DNA from: Gnetum montanum
Taxonomy: Eukaryota; Streptophyta; Gnetopsida; Gnetales; Gnetaceae
Direction: 5' to 3'
NCBI GenBank assembly: GCA_015680685.1
Contig: MNCI01013751.1
Coordinates: 652,070 to 716,069, forward strand
DNA length: 64,000 bases
In this document: piece after piece, positions 33,451 through 44,560 of the stretch
How the letters are laid out: every line of letters starts with the position of its first letter
How positions within the stretch are numbered: position 1 is the stretch's first letter
Program-made: the position numbers and the translations under genes
The notes under the pieces: model-generated
What the model was told of the DNA's origin: nothing
The model's input: only the letters and a program-made list of their open reading frames with translations
Database searches by the model: none

Positions 33451-33714
33451 AACCCTCCAACTCACACTACCTTCTGTTCCCAAACACTCACGCTGCTTGT
33501 TTCCTTCGCTAACTCACATTCACATCCCACTTGGTCCCCCTTTCTTTCCTTTATCCCAATGGTTTACACATGGCGCATTTTACCTCATTTATATTATTTT
33601 ATTCTGTCCTTGTGCTTTAAGGTAGCCATTTCTTTTATTTTTTGCATACATTTATTCATTCTCCCAAAGCAACCTAGACGTTTTAAATCCAAGAAATTTA
33701 TGTACACAAAGCTC

Positions 33715-34250
33715 AAATTACGTTATGGCCTGGTATGGTCTTAAATTGCCTGGTACAACCTTAAACTACCACACATGACCCGAAATGGTGTTAAACTACC
33801 ACCTTTTCGCATTGTTTTCTATTTACTTATGCATTTCCATTCATGTTTCCTGCAGTTGCTATTTAACATTGTATTCTCTAGTTGCTTTTGTTTACAAGAT
33901 CATATGAACGCACATGCATGCATCCACATAGAATGGTCCTGGCATCATGACCTAAAACTGATACCACAGAAATGTCCCAGAGCTATGACTTAAAACTAGC
34001 ACCACAGAACGTCCTGGCGTCATGACAGTAAACCGACATCATAAAGCTTTGTCCGACATAACACTAAATTGTCACTCTCATCTGACAAAGTCCGCTAAGA
34101 CTATAAACTAGATCGCCTCTCCATAGTCCGCCACGACTATAAACTAGCATGGCACCGTCTGCTATGACACTAAACTGGCAACGTCCAACGGGTTATGACG
34201 TAAAATTAATCTACGAGAGTCCGCCAAGACTATAAATTGGAAACTTTTTC
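33715..34250 (+). repeat. Dispersed GTCCGCC...TAAACTAGC motif array
   Basis: About eleven degenerate copies of GTCCGCCACGAC + TA + TAAACTAGC at irregular spacing, best seen at 34090-34160. The same motif in the same element-relative orientation occurs in the Tat-type element at 54046-60345. Confidence 0.7.
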
Positions 34251-35402
34251 ACTGGCCTACTAATTTGTTGCTGGAATCAAACGGTGTGTCATCATCAACC
34301 TGCTCAATGAATTCATCACATGGACTTCAACAACATTGCTACTGCTCAATCTTGTTTTCCCGCAGTTGCACGTGGTGTTTCCATCTCATCGGTTGCATCC
34401 ATGTTTAAAGTGTTAAGCTAACTCATTCACTTGTGGTTTTCTTGTCTTCTTGGAGTTGTGTTTGCAAGATGACACCTAGAGGTGTTCGTACACAGATGCA
34501 CTTCATCACGGCAACGAGGTACCACATTGTTCATGATGTATATAACCAGGTTAATCAAACCATTCACAAGTACATTCCTAGTTCCCCAAATGTCCCTCAT
34601 TCCCTAGCATGTTCTCTCTACTCTGTTCAGTTACACCCCCTGATACATTCCATTCATCTCCAAAATTCAGGACGCATTGTTTCTCACTGTAACTCTCTAA
34701 CCAGTGGCAACAAAAAATGATGCATAGCACATGACACAAACACGAGTACAAAACTGATAGCAAGCTCTTTCCAAGAAAAAAAATAGAAAAAAAAAGGAGA
34801 ACAAACAAAAACTCAAATAGCAAAATCTATCACAAGACCCATTGACACTTCCCATACAAGCCCTAGGTAAGAAGGTACTTGTCTTGGAAAAAAATACTCC
34901 TGTCTCAAACAATCATGTTTCATCTCACCGCGTGGCTTTGGCTGTTGGACAACGGGTTTCCTTTGACACTCAATAAGGGTCCTGTTTCTCCAAAGAACGC
35001 ACCACCTCACTGCGTGGCTTTGGTTGCGACAATGAGTTCTCTTAAACAGGATACAAGAGTCTCATTCCTCCGAAGGACGCACATTCCATGCCTTGGTCCC
35101 AAGTCCACTAGATACTTGCTATTGACAAGGACCAACATGATGTGATTCACACAAGAGCATTCCTCTTCCCAAAGTTAAACAAAAACATCCCTTCATCAAT
35201 CCCCAATCTCATGGTAACACACCTTCTCCCTATACATCTCAAAGCCTCATTTCCCAATCCCATGTACTTTTGAACATGGTGCGATGACATTTGGCCAAGT
35301 GCCGACGGACAATGCTTGATACCTGGTTGCTCGTGGTGTTTTGTACTTCTTTGTCGACGCCTCTCGGGTAGATTCCTCTAGACGTCAACAAAGAGGGGCC
35401 AA
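34251..35402 (+). other. Non-coding 3' region and PPT of nested element
   Basis: No coding similarity. It contains a duplicated phrase on CACCGCGTGGCTTTGG / CACTGCGTGGCTTTGG (about 34927 and 35009) and ends in the purine-rich AAGAGGGGCCAA (35391-35402) beside the 3' LTR. Confidence 0.55.
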
Positions 35403-36830
35403 TGAAACACCATAAAATTTTAGCGTAGCACTTTCAAACAAAATTGTAGCTAAGCCATGCTGTTTCCCAACATAAGTACAGCATGACCAAACTTGAGAGT
35501 CTCTAAAACGGCATGGAATGACATTCAATGGAGCAAGCAAAGTTCCCTCAGGGTCCACAGGCGACCGCACTAGTTTTTGGCATCTAGAATCAAAGGTTTC
35601 GGGCTCAAAATACTTGGTCTTTGCTAGGTACACTTTGGTTACATTTTCTTATGCTGCACAACATAAGGCTTAGCGTCACCAACTTTTGGAGCCCCGAAAC
35701 TGAGTCAAAACAGGCCAAAATTGAGCACAAGGATCCCCCATGACCTCCACTAATGGTGCCCCAGGTTCCCAACCCTTAGAATCATGATTTTAGGCTAAAA
35801 AATATGTTGCTTTCACTGCTCACGCCTAGGTCATGCCCAGGTCATGTCTGACCCAACTCACGCCCAGCTCACGCTGACAGCGTGAGCTGTCAAAAGTGGC
35901 CCAGAACATTTTAGACACATGTCAAAAACACACCAAGGCAATGTTAACTCAAGGCGATGTCTTGCAACAGCTGATCTAAGCGAGCCAGAATCAAATTTTG
36001 ATTGCAAATTCATTGTAAATTTTTATTGTAAGCTTCACCATGTGTGAGTTGGTCAAGCCCTTACGCTGCATCCATGAGCGTAAGCCTGCATTGTAAGATA
36101 CAATGCACCCGATTTAGAATGTATTTGCCCACGTACACCTATCACGCGATCTGTTTTTCTCTCGTCTCATGGTCATCAATCCTGTTCATTCCTACTCCTA
36201 TGCCCAAGACACATATATAAATACCTTGTTCATTGACAAAAAGAAAGGAGGGATTTTTCGGTTGGAAAAAATTTGGAGTAAGAGAACAAGCAATTCTGGG
36301 CCCAGAAGCATGTGATTCCTAGCACCTGCAAACACCTCCCATCGGGGCTTAACATCCTACTTGCAACATAACTACGTTTTGACTGGTGCATATTTCATTG
36401 ATTAATACAACGTTGTTCAGTATTTTGCCATCCATTGTCTTATTCTGATTTATTTTTCTGCATTTTTCATTCTATTGTTTCTTCCTGCGTACATTCTGTT
36501 TACGTTTACGTCTTGTTACATTCGTTACACCCTGTTACGTTTATTACGCCCTATTACGTTCGTTACGCTCTATTATGTTCATTACGCTCTACTACGTTTG
36601 TTACACTCTACTATTTTCTCTGTTCTACATTTGTGATGATAACCCCAGCATAGGCAATAGCATACGCTTAGGGAAGTCCTTGGTTGATCTGCGTGCGGAC
36701 CATCCAAGGCACTTTGCCTTCGTTTTTTTGCAGCTTGCCCTCGCGCGAAGGTAGGGTCGCCTGTATCTCTCTGGAGATCTTTCGGTGTTCGTTTCCTTTC
36801 AGCCTTACGTCGACGATTTCAAATAGTAAA
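35403..36830 (+). repeat. 3' LTR of nested Tat-type element
   Basis: 1428 bp, starting TGAAACACCATAAAATTTTA and ending ATAGTAAA, with the duplication CTTAG directly after. Clearly the partner of 25408-26862, with dispersed substitutions and fewer CCCAGGTCA repeats. Confidence 0.88.
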
Positions 36831-36864
36831 CTTAGCCCTGGGACCCATAGACCCCAGTGTTGGG

Positions 36865-36921
36865 GATATGCAAGGGCTACAAAGTCTACCGTCTGCTATG
36901 GGGAGGACCTACTTGCATATC
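36865..36921 (+). other. Conserved stem-loop with 37-nt loop (copy 2)
   Basis: GATATGCAAG (36865-36874) pairs perfectly with CTTGCATATC (36912-36921), extendable by one G-C pair, around a 37-nt loop ending CTATGGGGAGGACCTA. Compared with 7731-7787, two stem positions have changed on both arms so that pairing is kept. Confidence 0.8.
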
Positions 36922-37159
36922 CTCGATGTCGTTTGTTAGTTCCCATCCTATTAGTTTGATTGGTGGCTTGTTTCCATATCCTCCATCGCTCGATTTCTTT
37001 CCCACAGAGTCCTTTCTCACCATGTTCTCCTCCCTATGACTCTTTTTGTAGCTCAATTTCCCTTCCTTTTGACCTCAACTGTGTTTCGGGCCTCTCATGC
37101 TTTTCAACTACCCCAATTTGGCATTTTAAATTCATCTTTTTGGGCATTTTCTGGGTTGG

Positions 37160-37290
37160 TCAATGCTGGTCAATGGGTGCGACCCCCTGCATATACAGGA
37201 CCCAGTATATGTAGCCCCTTGCATATACACAGCCACGTATACACAGCCCCATCGACAAAGTGCCCAACCCCTATATATATGGCCGTTGCG
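37160..37290 (+). promoter_or_regulatory. Internal U3-like promoter block before the extra ORF
   Basis: GTCAATGGGTGCG, GCATATACAGGACCCAGTAT and CATCGACAAAG repeat, in the same order, words of this element's own LTR U3 (19731-19800: GTCAATGG, GCATATACGGGACCCCATAT, CATCGACGTAG). A TATA box CTATATATAT follows at 37271-37280. The extra ORF begins about 410 bp downstream. Promoter activity is inferred. Confidence 0.6.
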
Positions 37291-37689
37291 CTTTTAGAAT
37301 TCATCATTTTGCACACAAATTGGGGGGAGATTTTGCCATTTTTTCTACCCAACTTCTTCCCAAGCATCTACATTCCGTCGTGCATCCGCATCAACCAATC
37401 CTTGTCCTTTTAAGCAATTGGAGGTATGCTCTTAGTCGTGGGGTGGTGAAGCTTATGTGTAATTAATTAATTAATTAAGACTTTGCACCTCTAATGGAAG
37501 AAACGAAAACAACCGTTTAAACTCCAACTCACCCTTTGTTGTTTTTGGCTCTAACCCATGAATTGAAACTCTGGTGGACTTAATGGGATGCCCGTGCCAA
37601 CAACATAGCTTAGTCAAACTGAGAAGGTGTGTAAGGACCATCTTGAGCTACTTATGCACAGTCTAATGGGTGGTTATGTTTGATTGTAG
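37291..37689 (+). other. Leader of the extra ORF
   Basis: Contains a PPT-like motif CTTAGTCGTGGGGTGGTGAA (37431-37450), an ATTA repeat (37461-37478) and, just before the ATG, TTGATTGTAG, a possible splice acceptor. Confidence 0.5.
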
Positions 37690-40600
37690 ATGGCACCCAA
37701 ACCAAGGCATCCAAGGGGTGAAGGAACATCCCAACCTAGGGATAAGTGTCCACGAACAGGAAGGGGACGAGGCGTGCAGCAACCAGAGCATGTAGAGGGC
37801 TCTCATGCAACTGGCATGCTCCATGAAGGACTTGATGTGGAATCTATCCATCAGATTCTTGAAGAGGAGATTCCCAGTGAGCAATCGCAAGGCGATGAAA
37901 CTTTGGGGATAGCACCACGGCTTGAAATCACCCTGACCCAAGCCTGCCTTGATGTTATCAAGCCGCAAGAAGTGCAATGGATGATCTTCCAAGAGCTAAA
38001 CTTTGGACCATTTCTCGAAAATGCACCAAAAGATGTGAGGCTTCAACTGCAAAACTCTTTGATGTGTCCAATCATCACAACCAGTGGTAAATGGTACTTA
38101 GGAGAGACCTATCTCTTTTGGAAGAATCGACAACTAGGGTCCAGGGTAAGAATCAAAGACATCTATGTCTCTTACTCTATAGAGGCTATAGTGCAAGCTT
38201 TGGGGTTGCCAGAGACTGGAGTAGATGTGGTGGAGATTCCAAAACAAGAAGACCCTGAGGTAAAAGAGGAGTAGATCAGGCATGCTCCATGAAGGACTTG
38301 ATGTGGAATCTATCCATCAGATTCTTGAAGAGGAGATTCCCAGTGAGCAATCGCAAGGCAATGAAACTTTGGGGATAGCACCACGGCTTGAAATCACCCT
38401 GACCCAAGCCTGCCTTGATGTTATCAAGCCGCAAGAAGTGCAACAGATGATCTTCCAAGAGCTAAACTTTGGACCATTTCTCGAAAATGCACCCGAAGAT
38501 GTGAGGCTTCAACTGCAAAACTCTTCGATGTGTCCAATCATCACAACCAATGGTAAATGGTACTTAGGAGAGACCTATCTCTTTTGGAAGAATCGGCAAC
38601 TAGGGTCCAGGGTAAGAATCAAAGACATCTATGTCTCTTACTCTATAGAGGCTATAGTGCAAGCTTTGGGATTGCCGGAGACTGGAGCAGATGTGGTGGA
38701 GATTCCAAAACAAGAAGACCCTGAGGTAAAAGAGGAGTAGATCAGGCATGCTCCATGAAGGACTTGATGTGGAATCTATCCATCAGATTCTTGAAGAGGA
38801 GATTCCCAGTGAGCAATCGCAAGGCAATGAAACTTTGGGGATAGCACCATGGCTTGAAATCACCCTGACCCAAGCCTGCCTTGATGTTATCAAGCCGCAA
38901 GAAGTGCAACGGATGATCTTCCAAGAGCTAAACTTTGGACCATTTCTCGAAAATGCACTAGAAGATGTGAGGCTTCAACTGCAAAACTCTTCGATGTGTC
39001 CAATCATCACAACCAGTGGTAAATGGTACTTAGGAGAGACCTATCTCTTTTGGAAGAATCGGCAACTAGGGTCCAGGGTAAGAATCAAAGACATCTATGT
39101 CTCTTACTCTATAGAGGCTATAGTGCAAGCTTTGGGGTTGCCAGAGACTGGAGTAGATGTGGTGGAGATTCCAAAACAAGAAGACCCTAAGGTAAAAGGG
39201 GAGTAGATCAGGCAGTGCAATGGGGTAGACCGCAAAGAGTTCGGCTCTCTAACCGCTACAGAGAGGGTATATTCAAAGATCGCGTCTTACCACCTAAATC
39301 CAATGGTAGGACTTAGCAAAATCACAGTCTTCTACACTCATGCATGTGCCCCTCTAAGTGGGAAGGTTCCAATGAGTCTTTCACAATTATTTTTTTTGGA
39401 GATTGAAAAGAGGTTCACCGAAAGCAAACGTGGAAGAAGAGCTCTCCCCTTCCCCTGCCTAGTCAGAAAGTTATGCAAATGGACAGGGATAGCATGGTAC
39501 ACCAATGATACAATCCAACATGCCCCGATGGCCTCATGGCATGAAATGATGAAGGATCGGACTCTCGCCACTACACAGATGGAGGAAGAGCAACAACCAC
39601 CTCTACCACTTGCACAAACAACAAGGTTGGGTTCGCAAACTATTGTAGAACACATCCATGAAATTCAAAAATCACTCTTGAGCCAGCAAGACCAATTTGG
39701 CAGGATTGGTGGAGGGGAAGACCATTCAGTCTATCACCCTGCAATGAGCCACCTAGAGCAAGTGGCTCAATCAATCAATTTGCTAGAAAGAGTAGGGCCA
39801 ATGTTCTCCGCCACCCGAACGCAAGTGCCAGCAAGAATAGATCCTAGCATTCGAGAGGTAATAGTATCAACTCAGCAGCTATTCCCTAAATTTTTAGGAA
39901 ATGTTGCTACCTTCTCAGTATGCTTTGAAGATGACGAGGGGGTCATGGTCCTGGTGATGCAGCACCAGGGACAGGAGATTACGGCTAAAGTGGTTGCTGA
40001 TACAATTGCTACGGCTCTCAACACACTGGTGGCACCTATACTAGATGTACATGGGCTTTAAGATGTACAAGCATCTATCGAAACTTCACGTAGCAAGATT
40101 GATGTAGCACAACACAAAGAACTATTGGACTGACTAGTGGGAATCAGGCAACCACTTCCGAATGTCTTTGACCTCTTGGATAACATAATTGAAACCCAGT
40201 CGGAGCTTCTTTCAGAAAGGGGTAAGAGCCTCATTTTGGAAGGGCAACTTGAAGTTACTCAAGCCACTTGTCAATGCTTGGCAAAGAAAGTTGCCCAATT
40301 AAGAGCCCAACTTGCCGATCCAGCTCTCCTTAACTGTGAGCTCACCAGAGATGAAGCTTTTCAATAGCTTTAGGTTAAACTTCAAATAGTTGAGGATGAG
40401 TGAGAGTTGATGATCTTTGATAAGGCCTTGGAAGATGCTCAGACATATCATTTAGACAAGGACTTGGTAGAGGTTCACCAGGAGAACGTCAGGTTGACCA
40501 CGGAGGTCCATCGCCTGCATAATGTTGGTGCTAAAAATGAGCAGATGAAAAATTTTATTTACCAACATCAGGAAGAACTAGCTAGGGTGAATGCCGATGT

Positions 40601-41480
40601 GAGAAGGTTGGCCACTGAGATTTGAAATCTGTCCATGGAGGAGGTTCGAGCTTTGTGACAGAAATTTACCATCAAAATCGCTGCTTGAAAGAACGAGACC
40701 CTAAATTTTGAAAAAGTCAAGAATCATTACAGGGACCAAGTGGGATTGCAAAAGGAAGTAAATGAAAAATAGATTCAAGTTGCAAAGGCTAAAATGAACC
40801 AACTGCTCTAGTAACTCCGAGACAGAGGCAAGTTATGGCAACCTATCTTCGATGGGTTGAATGCCTACAATCAAGCAGAAATCTACCTTAAAGAGCTACA
40901 GATTGAGGAAATGATAGAATATATGGAGCTTGCCAACCTTCATATGCAAACCTGGCTATGCTCACAACCAAGAGACCATGATCTGATTTGGAGAAGCAAG
41001 TGGCCACCTTCTATTCTTTATATGAGGGTGAGTTCCAAGTGCATAAAGCGATAAAGCAGAAATTGGAAACAGCAAACGTAGAACTCGAGGTTCTCCACAC
41101 GAGTTTTGAAGGATAGCGTGCAGTCGTGGAGAACTTGGCCCATTGAATGAATCACTACTAGTAGCTACAAACATCAATTTAAGCATTCGACATTGAATGA
41201 AAATAGCTCATAGCCTGGTTCATCAATTTGAAAGAGCTCCTTCTTGCCCTGTCATGCCCTTGGGAGGTTCCAGTTACAACACACATTGGTGAAGCCACCT
41301 AGACAATGAACGATCCCAGAAGCAAAGAGGAGAAGATGAGGGTCCTCTTAGAGGCTTCCCGGTTGCCTCCAGAAGTTGTAGCTACCACAGGACAACCATC
41401 ATTCATGCCATCGCCACTGCATGGGCTAGAGGCTGGTGAAGGTCCATCAGAACCACTACCACCAGGGACGGTGTGATCTT
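37690..41480 (+). pseudogene. Extra ORF in env-like position of the Athila-type element
   Basis: Starts MAPKPRHPRGEGTSQPRDK, a basic N-terminus. A folded region follows (IFQELNFGPFLENA, CPIITTSGKWYLGETYLFWK, VSYSIEAIVQALGLPETG), interrupted by TAG at 38272. After a 466-bp triplication it resumes at 39214 and 39303-40061 (SLSQLFFLEIEKRFTESKRG). The region 40137-40800 is rich in Leu/Glu/Gln heptads (for example EVHQENVRLTTEVHRLHN) and probably forms a coiled coil. The end (41380-41480) is Pro-rich. Repeated stops and at least one frame change make it non-functional. The first part resembles the 'putative plant transposon protein' type of domain; this is an impression, not a search. I see no signal peptide or transmembrane helix that would support an envelope role. 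Confidence 0.7.
37816..39213 (+). repeat. 466-bp tandem triplication within the extra ORF
   Basis: Three nearly identical units start at 37816, 38282 and 38748. The junctions share GGCA with both outer flanks (ACTGGCATGC on the left, ATCAGGCAGT on the right). 466 is not a multiple of three. Each unit contains the same TAG, so that stop existed before the triplication. Confidence 0.95.
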
Positions 41481-41696
41481 CTTCGGCAAATTTTGCATCC
41501 TTCTATACGACAGAGACTCCAGGACCACCATTTTTGCATCCTTTAACACCACTATTTTTGTAATTTTTCCTTCTCTATACACTCAGGCACTTGGTAAAAT
41601 TGATGTTATGTCATGTGTGTGTGTGTCAAGTCATGTGTGTTGCAAATAAAAATCCATACCTTCCAAATTGTAAGAGGAACTTGAGGATGAGTTTTT

Positions 41697-41713
41697 ACTC
41701 AGCCGTGGGGGTA
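41697..41713 (+). other. PPT of the 22.9-kb element
   Basis: ACTCAGCCGTGGGGGTA directly before the 3' LTR start TGATGAAGTG. Confidence 0.75.
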
Positions 41714-42615
41714 TGATGAAGTGTCAATGGTTGCTGTATATACTAGGCCACGTATACGGGACCCCATCTACGCAGTCCCATTGACGCGGCCCCGTCAACG
41801 CATCCTTCCATGCATCGATGTGGCCCCATTTACATGACACCTTTTTCCAGCCTATAAATGAGAGGGCTTTCGCCTGTCTTAGGTACCTTTTTGTCAATTG
41901 TAGCAAAGCTCTTGCAGTTTTTCCCTGCGAGAGTTAGAATATTTTCCAAGTACCCATAGTAGGTGTAAGAAAGGTGTTTGACTCTTTATTTGAGTGCTGA
42001 TGTACCTAAGCCCATTGGTGTGAATGGCAATAAAGATGAGCTTTTTAAGCAATTTTTGCAGCATTTGGACTTAGTTATTTAATGCATTTAATAGTTTAAT
42101 ATCTTTATGCTTTGATAGTTACTTAAGTTTCCATTGTTATTTCTATCGCTATTGCTCTTTTATAGTTCGTAGAAACCATAAGTACAACCATCTTGAACGT
42201 AAACCCAACGCTTGGTAGCCTAGTGATGCTTAATGTTTGGTAACCCAGTAGTGGTTAGGGGATGATTAGGATGTGCCCAGAAGATGGGATCGAATACTTA
42301 TGCTAGAAATAGTTAAGATACATATTAGGATAATTATAGATTAGATAATATTTCATTCCTTACTTTCCATACCTTAATTAGATGCCAAAAGATAAAGTAA
42401 AAATCCATAAAAATTAGTTGTCTCAATCTCACTTAACCATCACCACTAGAACATCACAAGTGAGGTTGGGAAGACAACTACCATTCTAACAAAGGGTTTT
42501 GCTAGTTAAAGGTCTGGTGTATGCAAAGTTCTTACAGTCTACGGAATTAAACCGAGTCACGTGTGAACGCCCGTGATTTGCATGGTTGGGCATAGGGGTA
42601 CCTAGCCACGCATCA
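41714..42615 (+). repeat. 3' LTR of the 22.9-kb Athila-type element
   Basis: 902 bp, TGATGAAGTGTCAATGG...CCACGCATCA, with TATAAAT at 41853-41859. CCAAG follows directly, matching 19720-19724. Confidence 0.9.
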
Positions 42616-44560
42616 CCAAGGAATATCATTTTGAATTTCTTTAGGTAGCTTATCCATAATAATGGCGAATAAATTAGTGCTTAAAGTAGATACTTGGTGT
42701 AGTCCTACATTCATAGGAAAGTTAGTAGTCTTTCTATAGATGATGCAAACTTAAGTTGTTGCTCCATCACACATATCTTGGATAGCCTTTGTGTACCCAA
42801 TTGGAATTTTCTTTCTCTTTAATGCTCATTAAATAATCTCTCAAGAAATTTCATCATAAGCTTTCACCAAGTTAATGAAAATGATATGAAAATTCCTCTT
42901 CTTACATTTTAATTTCTCCATCAACTAGCTTAATAAGAAAATAACTTCTATAGTTGACCTTCTAGACATAAAATCAAACTATTTCTTAGAAATAATTGAT
43001 TTTTCTTTAAACATTGTTTTGTAACTATTTCCCATGACTTCATGATGTGACTCATAAGCTTGATGGTGTTATAGTTCCTACAGTTTTGGATGTTACCCTT
43101 GTTCTTGTAGATGGGTACTATACTGTGTCTCCTTTGGCATTTCCCCTTTGTTTTGGTTAGTAGTGAATTAAATTTTTAGGTAACCCTATATTTTCCATAA
43201 ACTTCTATAACTCTATTAGGATACCATTTGGCCCTATTTCTTTACCATTTTTCATCCTTATAAAGGCTTTCTTTACTTCAAAGACATATATATGGTTAGT
43301 CACTACTATGTTTGTCTCAATATCTTAAACTTCATCTTGAGGAAAATCGTTGCTAAGTAGCTCCTAAAAATATATCTTCACTTGCTCCAAAATTTCCCTA
43401 TTAGAATTCAAAATATTTTCATCCCTTGATGCACTAATATTGTTAATGCCCTTGCACCTCTTTTTTAAGTCTTGGCCATGTTGTAAATTTATTTTTCACC
43501 CTCCTTAATTCATAGATTTTGATAAAAGGAATTGAAAGTGCTAATTTTAGCCTTGATCAATGTCTTCTTTGTCCCCTACTTCACCAGTTTGTATTTTTCA
43601 AAATTTCCTTATCTCTTACTTTGTTGCCACTTATTGCATTTCCTATTTCCACCTCCATGTTTTCTTTTAGATATACTTATTCCTTTTCAAAACCTCAAGG
43701 ATGTCCTTTCCTATCTTCTCAATATAGCTTCTCATTTGATTCCAACTATTTTTCACATTTAAGGTCAAATCCCAAGGTCCTATTATAAGCAATCTATCAT
43801 TGAATTGTAATGCCTTATCTTCTTTTAGATTCCATTATTTTATATGAGGCATTTCTTTCCTAGAATCTTTGTTGGCACCACTCTTGATAGCCATATCCAT
43901 CATGATAAGTTTGTATTTGGTTGTATTGATTTCACTTGGAATGACTTTGGAATCCTTACAAGCTCTCAAATCTCACTTTCTTACCATGGTATAGTCCATT
44001 TGAGTTGAGTTTCTTTTGTTCATGAAAGTTATCAAGTGTTTAGGCTATTTTTTGGAATAAGTATTGGCTATTGCAAGATCATAGGTCTGCACAAACTTGA
44101 ATATAGACTTCCCCATCTCATTTCTCTCTCCAATGCCATGTTTTTAATGAACCCTCTTATAACTTGTTCTTGTTGCTTCCACATGTCTATTGAAATCTTC
44201 TCCAATAAGGATGCCTACATTCTCTACTATTTGTTGCATAAGCCTATCCTAAGAATCCCAGAAGGTCTATTTAACATGATCCCTTGAACCAACCTAAGGT
44301 GCATAGACACTTTGGATATTAATAACTTATTTCTCTAAGACAATCTTAATGCTCATTATTCTATCACCTCTTCAGGTAACTTATACAAAATTTTCCTTCA
44401 TGTCTTAATCTACCATTTTCCCTACTTCATTTTAACATTCTCCTCCCATTGTAAAAAAGCTTACATTCTTCATCAATGTCTTTTGCTTTCTCTACTTTCC
44501 ATTTAATTTCCTATAAGCAAGCAATGTTGAGCCCATGTTATTGCTAAAAATATTAATGCA
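42616..44560 (-). pseudogene. RTE-like LINE, endonuclease and N-terminal RT part
   Basis: On the minus strand, text from the right begins IKIVLEKQVINIQSVYAPQV (about 44340). The endonuclease follows (IGEDFNRHVEATRTSY, DLAIANTYSKK and CKDSKVIPSE, matching GDFNGHVG / DLxIxNTxF / CKDCKVIP). Then comes RT text: FIRMKNGKEIGPNGILIE, MSRRSTIEVIFLL, FHIIFINLVKAYDE, and a GLHQ(G)S-like region near 42700. It stops at PKEIQNDIPW at 42616, where the Athila-type element was inserted; YMIFVDDIVLMD continues at 19724. Numerous stops. The plus-strand ORFs in this stretch are antisense by-products. Confidence 0.8.

Larger units (their letters stand above)
25403..36835 (+). mobile_element. 11.4-kb nested Tat-type LTR element, gag-protease only
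   Basis: LTRs lie at 25408-26862 and 35403-36830, both starting TGAAACACC. The target duplication CTTAG is at 25403-25407 and 36831-36835. Order: 5' LTR, PBS (26868), 36-bp tandem repeat leader, gag, protease, non-coding sequence with a CpG-rich insert, TCACGCTG repeats and a dispersed-motif array, PPT (AAGAGGGGCCAA), 3' LTR. RT, RNase H and integrase are absent. It resembles non-autonomous gag-carrying elements. Confidence 0.88.
19720..42620 (+). mobile_element. 22.9-kb Athila-type LTR element lacking pol
   Basis: LTRs 19725-20643 and 41714-42615 share TGATG...CATCA ends (the 5' copy starts TCATG). The 5-bp duplication CCAAG lies at 19720-19724 and 42616-42620. Order: 5' LTR, PBS (20644), gag, protease, non-coding block, stem-loop, U3-like block, extra ORF (37690-41480), PPT, 3' LTR. 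An 11.4-kb Tat-type element is inserted at 25408-36830; without it the element is about 11.5 kb. No RT, RNase H or integrase was found. Athila affinity is inferred from the gag pattern, the tRNA-Asp-like PBS and the extra ORF in env-like position. Confidence 0.85.

Noticed and set aside
37663-38924. Minus-strand ORFs repeated three times
   Set aside because: Reverse of the triplicated extra ORF; the plus-strand frame has the homology to 5886-6495.
37690-41480. Reading the extra ORF as a true envelope protein
   Set aside because: The position is env-like, but there is no signal peptide, transmembrane segment or recognisable fusion region; the second half is a coiled coil.
42620-44290. Plus-strand ORFs 43519-43788 and 44036-44287
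   Set aside because: Antisense to LINE endonuclease/RT text on the minus strand.
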